Positions 27,658-36,067 of a stretch of 64,000 nucleotides of DNA are shown one piece after another. Source of the DNA: Roseivirga spongicola (GTDB lineage Bacteria > Bacteroidota > Bacteroidia > Cytophagales > Cyclobacteriaceae); the NCBI RefSeq assembly GCF_001592965.1, contig NZ_LRPC01000031.1, positions 1-64,000 on the forward strand, read 5' to 3'. The translations under genes were made by a program, and so were the position numbers. Position 1 is the first letter of the stretch, and every line of letters starts with the position of its first letter. The notes beneath the pieces were generated by a model, which did not search any database, was not told the origin of the DNA, and saw only the letters and a program-made list of their open reading frames with translations.

Positions 27658-28419
27658 TTAAAGCTCTATTTTTAGTCCATCATAAGCTATAGAAACATGA
27701 TCAGGGAGTTGTGAGTCAACTTCCTGATGTTTTCCCATCTTATGGCTAAGGTGAGTTAGGTAGGTTTTTTCTGCTCCAATTTTTTCTGCCATTTCTAAGG
27801 CTTCATCTAGTGTTAAATGACTTAAATGGTCTGTCTTTTGGAGCGCATTTAAAATAACCACTTTACTGCCTCTAATTTTTTCTATAGATTCTTCCGATAT
27901 GGTTTTGGCATCTGTAATATATGTGAAGTCTTTAATGCGATAGCCATAGACAGGCAGCCTATAATGCATGACTTCAATAGGCGTTATCTCAACATTATCT
28001 ATTAAGAACGGAGAGCCATCTAGTGCTTTCATTTCAACCTGAGGTACACCAGGATATTTCTTCTCTGCAAAAACATAAGAGAACTCCTGTTTTAATTGAT
28101 TGAGCACCCTAGGGTCACCATAAATTGGCATATCCTTTTTTTGAAGGAAGTTGAATGATCTAATGTCATCCATTCCTGCAGTATGATCTTTGTGCTCGTG
28201 GGTAAAAATAAGTGCGTCTAACGACTTCACTCGCTCCCTTAAGACCTGCTGACGAAAATCTGGCCCAGAATCTATTACAATACTCTTGCCACTGGTTTCA
28301 ATATGAATGGAAGAGCGCAGTCGCTTATCCCTATAATCTAAAGAGGTGCAAACTGGGCAATCGCAGCCTATAACTGGTACGCCTTGTGAAGTTCCGGATC
28401 CGAGTACGGTTACAATCAC
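27658..28419 (-). CDS. MBL-fold metallo-hydrolase, PhnP-like
   Basis: 253 residues. The metallo-beta-lactamase motif THEHKDHTAGMDDIRSF holds the zinc-binding HxHxDH, with later ligands in ITDAKT and HLSH. The N-terminal GCDCPVCTS cysteines match the extra structural zinc site of PhnP-type phosphodiesterases. Family members hydrolyse cyclic phosphates or related phosphodiesters; the substrate here is unknown. Its start overlaps the preceding small gene by 4 bases, so it is the last gene of the Rec-HPt operon. Confidence 0.85.
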   Translation of the reverse strand: MIVTVLGSGTSQGVPVIGCDCPVCTSLDYRDKRLRSSIHIETSGKSIVIDSGPDFRQQVLRERVKSLDALIFTHEHKDHTAGMDDIRSFNFLQKKDMPIYGDPRVLNQLKQEFSYVFAEKKYPGVPQVEMKALDGSPFLIDNVEITPIEVMHYRLPVYGYRIKDFTYITDAKTISEESIEKIRGSKVVILNALQKTDHLSHLTLDEALEMAEKIGAEKTYLTHLSHKMGKHQEVDSQLPDHVSIAYDGLKIEL

Positions 28420-28691
28420 AGTTCTAAAGTGGTTTGGGAGAGTTCCATAAACAGCTTAGCGTTTTTCTCGCTAAGGTGCTTATGGTCAATGTCAATAGAT
28501 TTTAAAATGTCAATGAGGCAATTTACTTTGCCTTCTGTAGTATAGTATTTGTTTACAATAGCAATTCTGGTGTCTTTAAGAACACAATAACCAGACTTAA
28601 AGTTGCCCTTTTCGTAGCGCAAAACGTAGTCTGATTCTGCGAATATATCTTCTAGTTTACTTAAGAAATGCTTTGTATACTTTACCGACAT
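28416..28691 (-). CDS. Small conserved-looking protein of unknown function
   Basis: 91 residues, soluble, no signal peptide. Sequence features: KHFLSKLEDIFAESDYVLRYEKGNFKSGYCVLKDTRIAI and KYYTTEGKVNCLIDILKS. It overlaps the MBL gene by 4 bases and shares one base with the Rec gene stop, so it is translationally coupled on both sides. I do not assign a function; the coupling suggests it acts with the response regulator or the hydrolase. Confidence 0.7.
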   Translation of the reverse strand: MSVKYTKHFLSKLEDIFAESDYVLRYEKGNFKSGYCVLKDTRIAIVNKYYTTEGKVNCLIDILKSIDIDHKHLSEKNAKLFMELSQTTLEL

Positions 28692-29074
28692 TAATTGTTT
28701 TGAGTGTATTTCTTAACCAGCTCAATTAACTTATCATAATCAAGTGGTTTTTGAATGTATTCGTTCATTCCTGCCTCATAAAATTCGGAAACAGGTAGGT
28801 TTTTAGCATTGCCTGAAATTCCTATAATAGGAATCTGAGCCTTCTTGGTTTTTCCTGCTCTAATTCTCTTGGTAGCCTCTAATCCACTAAGTTTAGGAAG
28901 GTTAATGTCCATAATTACCAAGTCGAAGTCTTCGGCTTCGAATTTATCTAGAACACTTTGCCCGTCTTTGGCAGAGGTGATTTTACAGTTCTCAAACAAG
29001 AGAATTTTCTTAAGTAAGTTCTGAATCACAGAGCTATCCTCTGCTACTAGAACTTTTTTAAATTCTAAAGTCAT
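28691..29074 (-). CDS. Single-domain response regulator (Rec)
   Basis: 127 residues, only a receiver domain. The acidic pocket is VAEDSS, the phospho-acceptor Asp is in LVIMDINLP, the switch Ser in IIGISGNAK, and the conserved Lys in YIQKPLD. With no output domain it should act as a phospho-relay intermediate or by binding partners. It follows the Rec-HPt gene by 3 bases. Confidence 0.9.
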   Translation of the reverse strand: MTLEFKKVLVAEDSSVIQNLLKKILLFENCKITSAKDGQSVLDKFEAEDFDLVIMDINLPKLSGLEATKRIRAGKTKKAQIPIIGISGNAKNLPVSEFYEAGMNEYIQKPLDYDKLIELVKKYTQNN

Positions 29075-29077
29075 AAT

Positions 29078-29830
29078 TTAGTCAATATTTAACAGTCTCT
29101 GGTAGTCTCGTAAAAGGAAGTCGGTGTATTCAAAAAAATCATCAAGGTCTGATTCAGCCATTTCAAACCTTTTTTCTTTAATGTGAGCTTCAATTTTTGC
29201 AGCTTTAGATGAAAGCAAGTTAAAGCCGAATGAGCCGGAATTTCCTTTTATATTGTGCAAGATACTTAAAATTTCAGCATGCTTATTAGCACTCCTTAAA
29301 AATGCGATAGATTGAAGACTGGCTTTGGTTTCCTCAATAAATTCATCAATCAAACTCAAAAGAGATTCTTCATCTGTAAACCGCAATAGGTCTTTAAGAA
29401 TACCCTTGTCAACATGTTCCATCATTACATGGTTTCCCTCCGTTACAATTTCTGAGTGATTATTGATCCAATAACTCAAGGTATCGATCAGAACATTGGG
29501 CTTAACAGGCTTGGCAATGTAATCATTAAAGCCAAAAGCAATGATTTGCTTTTTATCCGTTAAATCTGAAAAAGCTGTAATAGCCAAAATAGGACAATCT
29601 AGGTTGAAAAGTGCTTTGATTTGCCTGAAACACTCAAAACCGTCCATTTCAGGCATTTGAATGTCTATCAAAATGAGGTCAACCTCTTTTACCTTTAACT
29701 CTTCAAGCGCTTCAAACCCACTAGACGTAATGAGCGGCTCAAACCCGTTATGTGAAAGTACAGTTTTTAAGTACTTCCTATTAACCTCATTATCGTCAAT
29801 TACTAGTATTGTGCCAGGTGTTTTGTTCAT
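29078..29830 (-). CDS. Response regulator with C-terminal HPt domain
   Basis: 250 residues. Receiver domain 1-125: VIDDNEVN, LILIDIQMPEMDG (phospho-Asp), AITAFSD and YIAKPVKP. C-terminal histidine phosphotransfer domain about 150-245 with the phospho-His in ILHNIKGNSGSFG. Rec plus HPt without a kinase or output domain is a relay module that must receive phosphate from a hybrid kinase encoded elsewhere. First gene of a four-gene operon and divergent from miaA. Confidence 0.88.
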   Translation of the reverse strand: MNKTPGTILVIDDNEVNRKYLKTVLSHNGFEPLITSSGFEALEELKVKEVDLILIDIQMPEMDGFECFRQIKALFNLDCPILAITAFSDLTDKKQIIAFGFNDYIAKPVKPNVLIDTLSYWINNHSEIVTEGNHVMMEHVDKGILKDLLRFTDEESLLSLIDEFIEETKASLQSIAFLRSANKHAEILSILHNIKGNSGSFGFNLLSSKAAKIEAHIKEKRFEMAESDLDDFFEYTDFLLRDYQRLLNID

Positions 29831-29849
29831 TTTGAAATTCCAATTATAA

Positions 29850-29857
29850 TATATTTG
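29850..29857 (+). promoter_or_regulatory. -7 box (TATATTTG) of miaA
   Basis: Exact TAnnTTTG, 16 bases before the miaA ATG at 29874. TTTG at 29831-29834 is a possible -33 box, but the 15-bp spacing is short. Confidence 0.4.
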
Positions 29858-29873
29858 TCCCTTAGATTACTAA

Positions 29874-30791
29874 ATGGAAACACTTAAAAAGTATTTAACC
29901 TGTATTGTAGGGCCAACTGCTGTAGGTAAAACGTCAACAGCTATAAAAGTTGCCCAATTTTTAAATACTGAAATAATTTCTGCCGACTCTCGACAGTTCT
30001 ACAAAGAGTTGGAAATTGGAACCGCTAAACCAGATGCTTTGGAGCTTTCAGAAGCCAAGCACCATTTAGTAAACTCACTTTCTATTCATGATGAATACGA
30101 TGTAGGGCAGTTTGAAGGGGATGCTCTAGCCATTATTAATCAAGTTCATGAGAGAAATAATTCAGTTGTAATGGTTGGAGGTTCTGGTCTTTTCATTGAT
30201 GCTGTTTGTAATGGACTCGATGAATTCCCTGAAATAGAAGATGGCTTAAGAGATACCTTAAATGATGAGTTTAAGCAAAATGGGTTACAGCGGCTAGTTG
30301 ATGAACTCGAGGGCAAAGACCCAGAATATTGGAGTATAGTAGATCGTAAGAACCCTCAGCGAATAATTAGAGCATTAGAGGTGATCCGTTCTACAGGCAA
30401 GAAGTTTTCAGACTTCCGTAAACGATCTAAGAAGGAGCGTCCTTTCGAGGTTATAAAGATTGGACTTACCATGGAGAGAGAACAACTTTATGGTAGAATA
30501 GATAGGCGAATGGATATTATGATTGAGCAAGGCTTGTTTGAAGAAGCCAAGCAATTCATTCCTTATAAAAGCCTTAATGCATTACAAACTGTCGGCTACC
30601 AAGAGATATTTCCTTATCTGGAAGGAGATTATGACTATGCAGAAGCGGTAAGGTTGCTAAAACGAAACTCTAGGAGATATGCCAAGCGACAGCTAACTTG
30701 GTTTCGGAAAGACGAATCTGTAGAGTGGTTTGAGCCATCTAAGACAGAACAGATATTGGATTATATAGATCAGAAGATTAGAAAGGCTTAA
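29874..30791 (+). CDS. miaA: tRNA dimethylallyltransferase
   Basis: 305 residues. P-loop VGPTAVGKTSTA, ISADSRQFYKELEIGTAKP, and the C-terminal YAKRQLTWFRKDESVEWFEP, all diagnostic of MiaA. It prenylates A37 of tRNAs reading UNN codons using dimethylallyl diphosphate. Its 3' end overlaps the convergent LemA-like gene by 14 bases. Confidence 0.96.
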   Translation: METLKKYLTCIVGPTAVGKTSTAIKVAQFLNTEIISADSRQFYKELEIGTAKPDALELSEAKHHLVNSLSIHDEYDVGQFEGDALAIINQVHERNNSVVMVGGSGLFIDAVCNGLDEFPEIEDGLRDTLNDEFKQNGLQRLVDELEGKDPEYWSIVDRKNPQRIIRALEVIRSTGKKFSDFRKRSKKERPFEVIKIGLTMEREQLYGRIDRRMDIMIEQGLFEEAKQFIPYKSLNALQTVGYQEIFPYLEGDYDYAEAVRLLKRNSRRYAKRQLTWFRKDESVEWFEPSKTEQILDYIDQKIRKA

Positions 30792-31224
30792 AACCGAAGA
30801 TAGCAGCAACGGTTTTGGCAGGAGCTTTTGATATAAAGCGGTTATATTCATTTGCTTTACTCTTTAGGCTGCTCATTAAGTCTTTTTGTTTGCTATTGTA
30901 AAGTCTTAGTTTTTCAGCAAGTTCTGAATCTGTTGTTTTTTGTGCTGCACTATCTACTTCCTCAATAAACTCTTCTTCTTTTTTATAACTCTGAAACCTA
31001 TCTGTTGAAGTTCTTTTAAACTTTTCGGCCAAATCACTCAGTTCTGAGTTTGGATGTTGGGCGTCATAGGTTAATACAAGCTGTTTTCTTTCTCTGCTGT
31101 TGGCCGCCATATGGTCAATTACACTGGTTAGATTAGCCTTTCGTGGTTTAATCTGATTGTAGGTATATATGGTGTAAAGAAGAATAAGTCCTAAAAGAGC
31201 GACAAAGATTGGAAGAAAGCCCAT
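30778..31224 (-). CDS. Short LemA-like membrane-anchored protein
   Basis: 148 residues from the ATG at 31224 (MGFLPIFVALLGLILLYTIYTYNQI: one N-terminal TM helix). A start at 31293 would add a polar leader before the TM and is less likely. The rest is helical and highly charged, ending YNRFISKAPAKTVAAIFGFKPF, which matches the end of LemA proteins. It is about 40 residues shorter than typical LemA and its helical bundle is diverged. LemA function is unclear. It overlaps the miaA 3' end. Confidence 0.7.
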   Translation of the reverse strand: MGFLPIFVALLGLILLYTIYTYNQIKPRKANLTSVIDHMAANSRERKQLVLTYDAQHPNSELSDLAEKFKRTSTDRFQSYKKEEEFIEEVDSAAQKTTDSELAEKLRLYNSKQKDLMSSLKSKANEYNRFISKAPAKTVAAIFGFKPF

Positions 31225-31332
31225 GTTTGATTTGTTGAGTTTGACCTGATTTGATGGCTGAAATAATATTTTTTTATTCTTAATTGCAAGCAAACCGAAG
31301 CATAGGCTTTAAAAGCGCAATTTTCGAGCAGT

Positions 31333-32607
31333 TTGGATAATCAACTAAAACCCATTCTCATTGTAACTTATTATTGGCCACCAAGTGGTGGGGCAGGTGT
31401 TCAGCGCTGGCTAAAATTCAGTAAGTTCTTACCTGAGTTTGGTTGGAGGCCAATCATATTTACTCCAGAAAACCCAGACTTTGATCTTAAGGATGAATCA
31501 CTTCTAAAAGACATAAACCCCGAGGTAGAAGTGCTTAAGTTTCCTATATGGGAGCCTTATAGGATTTTTAAGAAGCTCACAGGTCAAAAAGAAATAAAGC
31601 AGGGGCAGATTTTAGAATCGTCTAAAAGAAGTTCCTTAAAGAGTCTTGCTATTTGGATTAGAGGGAATCTGTTTGTGCCAGACCCAAGGGTTTTCTGGGT
31701 AAAACCTTCCGTGAATTATCTACAGGGAATTCTTGAAACCAACGGAATCAAGCATATTATCACTACAGGGCCACCACATAGCATGCATTTAATTGGTGCT
31801 AAATTGAAAATGAAGGTTCCTTCCCTCACTTGGGTGGCCGACTTTCGAGACCCTTGGACACAATGGGAAATACTTCATGAAATGAAGATTTCTAAGCCCA
31901 TTTGGAAACGTCATAAACAATTGGAGCAACAGGTCTTTAAGGTGGCCAATTCGCTTTTAGTTACGAGTCGTAGTGCAGCAAAAGAATTTGAAGAGCTAGG
32001 AGCCAGAAGAGTGAAAGTGATTACTAATGGATTCGATTCTGATGATTTTACTGAAGCAAGTACAAGTGCCAGAGAGGTGAAACTGATAAGTCATATTGGT
32101 ATGCTGAGTAATCAGCGGAACCCTCAAGTGCTTTGGGAAAGTCTGTCGAAATTAGCTTCAACAGAGAAGTTTCAACTGAAGCTCACGGGTATTATCAGCT
32201 CTGAGGTTTTAAACGATATTCAGGCGTTTGAAGGTTTAAAAGACATGATTACTGTTCAAGACTCAATTCCTCATGCAGAACTTTCTGAGCATTATGCAGG
32301 ATCTGACTTGTTACTCCTAATTCAGACCAAGACAGATAGGCTTCAAACCCAACTGCCAGGTAAACTCTTTGAGTACCTTCAGGCTAAAAAGCCAATTCTC
32401 TGTATTGGAGACACCGAAAGCGACTTGGCTCGAATTCTTGCGGAAACAGATGCCGGTGCTTGCTATGCTTATGATGACAAGTTGGGTGTGTTGACCTTCT
32501 TAAAGGCTTTCTTTTCAGGTGAATTGCAATTCGAGTTTCAGCATATCGAAAAGTATAATCGCAAAGCCCTTACCGAAGCGCTTTCTAGTTGGTTATCGGA
32601 GCTTTAG
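31333..32607 (+). CDS. Glycosyltransferase (GT4-like)
   Basis: 424 residues. The N-terminal segment ILIVTYYWPPSGGAGVQRWLKF is typical of GT-B glycosyltransferases with a glycosyltransferase-4 donor domain; the C-terminal domain has KVITNGFDSDDF and KLFEYLQAKKPIL (nucleotide-sugar site, ExxxxxKP). The only plausible start is TTG at 31333: an in-frame stop at 31303 and no ATG between. It adds a sugar to a cell-surface glycan; donor and acceptor unknown. It converges on the flippase gene with a 15-base overlap. Confidence 0.85.
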   Translation: MDNQLKPILIVTYYWPPSGGAGVQRWLKFSKFLPEFGWRPIIFTPENPDFDLKDESLLKDINPEVEVLKFPIWEPYRIFKKLTGQKEIKQGQILESSKRSSLKSLAIWIRGNLFVPDPRVFWVKPSVNYLQGILETNGIKHIITTGPPHSMHLIGAKLKMKVPSLTWVADFRDPWTQWEILHEMKISKPIWKRHKQLEQQVFKVANSLLVTSRSAAKEFEELGARRVKVITNGFDSDDFTEASTSAREVKLISHIGMLSNQRNPQVLWESLSKLASTEKFQLKLTGIISSEVLNDIQAFEGLKDMITVQDSIPHAELSEHYAGSDLLLLIQTKTDRLQTQLPGKLFEYLQAKKPILCIGDTESDLARILAETDAGACYAYDDKLGVLTFLKAFFSGELQFEFQHIEKYNRKALTEALSSWLSEL

Positions 32608-34068
32608 CTTGGTAAAGACTTGGTTGATTACCCCATTGAATTCTTCAGAAACTTTAAGGCCATAAGTTAACCCTAAGAACACTAGGCTTATGGTGGTAGA
32701 TCTCACCACGATATCCAAAATAGATGAGTCTAGGCTTGGGAGTAAGGAATTGAGAAGAAGTACTGTACCCGAAATTCCAACCATTTTTAGTGTAGCAATG
32801 CTGAAAGGTTGAATGCCAAATTTCATCCATACAAATACATACTTGGTAAGGTTAAAGACCAGCATGGCCAAGAAGGAAGCAATAGCTGCACCTTCTATAC
32901 CGTAAATAGGTATAAGGAAAGTGTTTAAAACTACCGCTAACAGAGCCAATATGGCTACCGTAATTACATTAAATCTATAGTATTTAGACATTACTATTAT
33001 TTCCCCATTGGTACCAAAGGCCATATCAGAAAGTTTACCTAAGCCTATAAAAAGCACCACATTAAAACCAGCTATATAGTCTTCGCTATTCGGAATAAAA
33101 GAATAGATATTGGTAAGGTTGGCCCAAATACCAATGAGAAGAAGTGAACCAATGAGCAATTGATTAATGGCTGTCTGCTTATAAAGCTTGTTTACGGCAG
33201 CCATATCGTTTTTATTGAAAGATTGTGATAACAATGCCGAACTAATTTGGGTGATGGCTCGCTTGGGCATTTCTATAACTACTCCAATAAAGAAGGCAAT
33301 CGTATAGATTCCATTATTACCTAAACCTTCATATCCGCTAATCATTATATTATCTATTAGCAGTATAATCTGTGTTCCTCCAGCACCAATTAGCGAATAA
33401 AAACCATAGTTCATGATTCTCTTTAACTGCCCATTTCTCAGGAAGCTAAAGTCTAATGATACTTGAAGTTCTTTGTTCTTAAGAAAGTTAATAATCAGGC
33501 CTATTACAGCAATTCCATGAACAATCAATAAGGAATAAACAAGTTGATTGAAGTTGATAAAGCTAAAGCCATAAAGCACTAAAAAGATGCCTGTGGTCAC
33601 TCTCAGGCCAATGTCTCTAAAAAAAGTTGGAGCTGTAATTTTCAATAAGCTTCTAGAGTAAGCCTCCAAAAGCTGAAACTGTATAACCAAAAAAGTCAGT
33701 AGTAGAGTAAGCTGAAAGTACTCTATAAATAGTGGAGATTCTTGAGAGAAATATCCCACTATGGCGTCTTTAAAAACCAAGGCGGCTCCGCATAGCACAA
33801 AAAATCCTAATGTTCCACCTAAGAGTGTAGCTGGCAGAAAGCCCTTTTCATTTTTAAACTCGGGAAAGAATTTAATGAAGCTTTGTGCCAGACCTATTTG
33901 CCCAAAAGTTGCTAGGAGGTAAGAGGCACTCTGAATAAGCCTGAATAAACCAACCTGTTCAGTACTTAGAAAATAAGTGTAAAGCCAAAGCACATTTACA
34001 TAGCCAATAACCACGCCTATATAGGAGATGATTGATGAGCGGATGCTTTGTTTAATTACAATACCCAA
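32593..34068 (-). CDS. Polysaccharide flippase (Wzx/MATE-like, MOP superfamily)
   Basis: 491 residues with 12-14 TM helices and the polysaccharide_synt pattern at the start (SIISYIGVVIGYVNVLWLYTYFLSTEQVGLFRL). It is expected to flip lipid-linked glycan units across the inner membrane. It lies within the glycosyltransferase cluster 31.3-37.2 kb. Alternative: a lipid II or teichoic-type flippase of the same superfamily. Confidence 0.88.
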   Translation of the reverse strand: MGIVIKQSIRSSIISYIGVVIGYVNVLWLYTYFLSTEQVGLFRLIQSASYLLATFGQIGLAQSFIKFFPEFKNEKGFLPATLLGGTLGFFVLCGAALVFKDAIVGYFSQESPLFIEYFQLTLLLTFLVIQFQLLEAYSRSLLKITAPTFFRDIGLRVTTGIFLVLYGFSFINFNQLVYSLLIVHGIAVIGLIINFLKNKELQVSLDFSFLRNGQLKRIMNYGFYSLIGAGGTQIILLIDNIMISGYEGLGNNGIYTIAFFIGVVIEMPKRAITQISSALLSQSFNKNDMAAVNKLYKQTAINQLLIGSLLLIGIWANLTNIYSFIPNSEDYIAGFNVVLFIGLGKLSDMAFGTNGEIIVMSKYYRFNVITVAILALLAVVLNTFLIPIYGIEGAAIASFLAMLVFNLTKYVFVWMKFGIQPFSIATLKMVGISGTVLLLNSLLPSLDSSILDIVVRSTTISLVFLGLTYGLKVSEEFNGVINQVFTKLKLR

Positions 34069-34237
34069 AACTGGTGCTTATAAGTTTGAAAGGTAATATT
34101 TTGAGCGGAAAGATAGTGGTTGAGAGACAGACATTAACTTACCAATTATGCTAGATGGCTTTTTTCAGCTATGCCCTACAGGTATTGCCCTTAATTACAA
34201 AAAAATGAAGAAGGTCAGCTTTACCCAGAGAACCAAA

Positions 34238-34765
34238 CTAGGCTCTCGATGCTTCTACTATATAATATCTAGGAGTCACTTTTCTTAATAATGGTCTGAA
34301 ACCGATTTTTTTCACTGGACTAGTCCACTTTTCATTTCTTTCAATATTCCATCCCGCCTTTTTCAATAACCAATCGAATTGCCAGTCTTCAAATTCATGA
34401 AAGTGTTGATCCCATTCGTCATTTTTGTTTCGGTAGGCTTTGGCAAACCAAAGGCTTAGAGGGACTGAAGCATAGAGTTTAGGAGCTTTAATCTGCTGAA
34501 GAATTCCCATAGGGTTAATTAGGTGCTCGAGCACCTCAAAGATAGTCACGGCATCATAGCCCTCTTTTGCAATGATCTCTGGATTAAGGTCGAAGTCTTC
34601 ACCATAAGCATTGTCAACTTCATAGCCATTGGCTTGAAGGTAGGCCGACATGTCGTTAGGAGTGCCTAAGTCTAGTATTCTACTTCCCTTAGGAAGAGTA
34701 GGCTCCAAAAAGTGTAGTGTTTTGACAAACCGATCTCTCTTGGTCTTTTCTTTATTCTTATCCAT
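34238..34765 (-). CDS. SAM-dependent methyltransferase (class I)
   Basis: 175 residues. SAM-binding motif I is ILDLGTPNDMSAYL (variant of the usual GxGxG), and the post-I acceptor region is DAVTIFEVLEHLINP, typical of methyltransf_11/23 proteins in glycan clusters. It probably methylates a sugar or lipid precursor. The protein is short and its N-terminus is cytosolic. It shares base 34765 with the upstream glycosyltransferase, so the genes are coupled. Confidence 0.8.
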   Translation of the reverse strand: MDKNKEKTKRDRFVKTLHFLEPTLPKGSRILDLGTPNDMSAYLQANGYEVDNAYGEDFDLNPEIIAKEGYDAVTIFEVLEHLINPMGILQQIKAPKLYASVPLSLWFAKAYRNKNDEWDQHFHEFEDWQFDWLLKKAGWNIERNEKWTSPVKKIGFRPLLRKVTPRYYIVEASRA

Positions 34766-35997
34766 TATTTGCTATCTATAAGTTCATGATAAAAAGAAGC
34801 CAGCTTCTTTCCTTCAGCCTCCCAATTATGCATTTTTTTTGTGGTGCTTAAGAAGCCATTATTACCTAGTTTGGCTGTTAAAGTTGGATTCAAAAACATG
34901 CTTTCAATCTTGTTAGCGCAATCTCTTTCATTCTCTGCTTCAAAGACTAAACCGCTTTGCAATTCATCTACGACTCTCTTTAGCGGAGGAGCATCACTAA
35001 CCAATACTGGCTTGCCAACCAACATTCCCTGATAAAGCTTATGTGGAATGGTGTTATCTGTATGACCATTTCTATTGTGCGGAATAAGGTTTACATCGGC
35101 TAAAGCCATATAGGAATAGAATTTTTCGAAAGGCTGATACCCGTTCAGCTTTACCATATGTTCTACACCACAGTTTTGAGCTAGATTTAGTAACCACTTT
35201 TCAGTGTCAATAGATAGTTTGCCGGTAATTTCGAGCTTTATCTGTGGGTATTGCTTTAGGTGAGCAAGGGCTTTAATGATTGTGTCTACGCCTCGGTGAG
35301 GCCCCACATTGCCAGTATAGGCAAGAATAAAATCATCAGGCTCTTTTTTGTAAACATCATGAAATACCTTTTGATTTAAGAATTCAACACTTTCGCTATT
35401 AGTTACAACCGATACCTTATTTGAATCAATATTATGGATTTGTTGAATTCGAGCTTTCATCTCTTCAACAACCACAATTAAATGATCAGCTTTCTCTGCT
35501 GCTACCTTTTCAAACTTCAGCCATTTGTCAAAGCCAAAGAAGATCTTGTTCTTCAGCCTGATAACAGGATTTGATTTCCATTGAAACCAGACTTTCAGAG
35601 CCTCAGGATAATTCTCATGAAAGTCCAACACTACTTTTGTAGAGTGAAAAAGCCTCTTAAGATTCAGCGCAGTTTTTGCCAAAGGCAAGTCATGAACATG
35701 AATGGCTGAGAAATTCTCGGTTCTCATTTTTTGCTTTAGCCTTTTGTAAAATAGAGGCTGATGAAAACCTAAGATTACGAGGGTAATATCCCAAATACCT
35801 CTCCAAAAGAAAGATTGAGCCATAGGGACTCTACTCACTTTTATTCCATTTATAACTTCCTCTTGAGCTTCTCCTTTACGCTGTAAACAGATCAGGTGAA
35901 CTTCAAAACCGGCATCAATTAATGCTGAAGACTCCTTGCTTACCCTAATATCATTAGGGTAGAATTCATGCAGGAGCATACATATCTTCATGTTCAT
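34765..35997 (-). CDS. Glycosyltransferase family 4 protein
   Basis: 410 residues from the ATG at 35997 (MNMKICMLLHEFYPNDIRV). A longer frame to 36126 would run into the wecB coding region and would not be preceded by the -7 box at 36003. GT-B fold: N-terminal acceptor domain; C-terminal LAYTGNVGPHRGVDTIIKAL, IPHKLYQGMLVGKPVLVSD with the donor-binding Glu-type region. It adds a sugar to the surface glycan; specificity unknown. Coupled to the methyltransferase. Confidence 0.88.
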   Translation of the reverse strand: MNMKICMLLHEFYPNDIRVSKESSALIDAGFEVHLICLQRKGEAQEEVINGIKVSRVPMAQSFFWRGIWDITLVILGFHQPLFYKRLKQKMRTENFSAIHVHDLPLAKTALNLKRLFHSTKVVLDFHENYPEALKVWFQWKSNPVIRLKNKIFFGFDKWLKFEKVAAEKADHLIVVVEEMKARIQQIHNIDSNKVSVVTNSESVEFLNQKVFHDVYKKEPDDFILAYTGNVGPHRGVDTIIKALAHLKQYPQIKLEITGKLSIDTEKWLLNLAQNCGVEHMVKLNGYQPFEKFYSYMALADVNLIPHNRNGHTDNTIPHKLYQGMLVGKPVLVSDAPPLKRVVDELQSGLVFEAENERDCANKIESMFLNPTLTAKLGNNGFLSTTKKMHNWEAEGKKLASFYHELIDSK

Positions 35998-36002
35998 TGT
36001 TT

Positions 36003-36010
36003 CAAATTTA
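36003..36010 (-). promoter_or_regulatory. -7 box (TAAATTTG) of the GT4/methyltransferase pair
   Basis: Exact TAnnTTTG on the minus strand, five bases upstream of the ATG at 35997, again implying a very short or absent 5' leader. Confidence 0.4.
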
Positions 36011-36067
36011 TAAGGAGCAACTTTTATTATTGGAAAGAGAGCTCTTTTTTTACACAAAACTTGCTGT

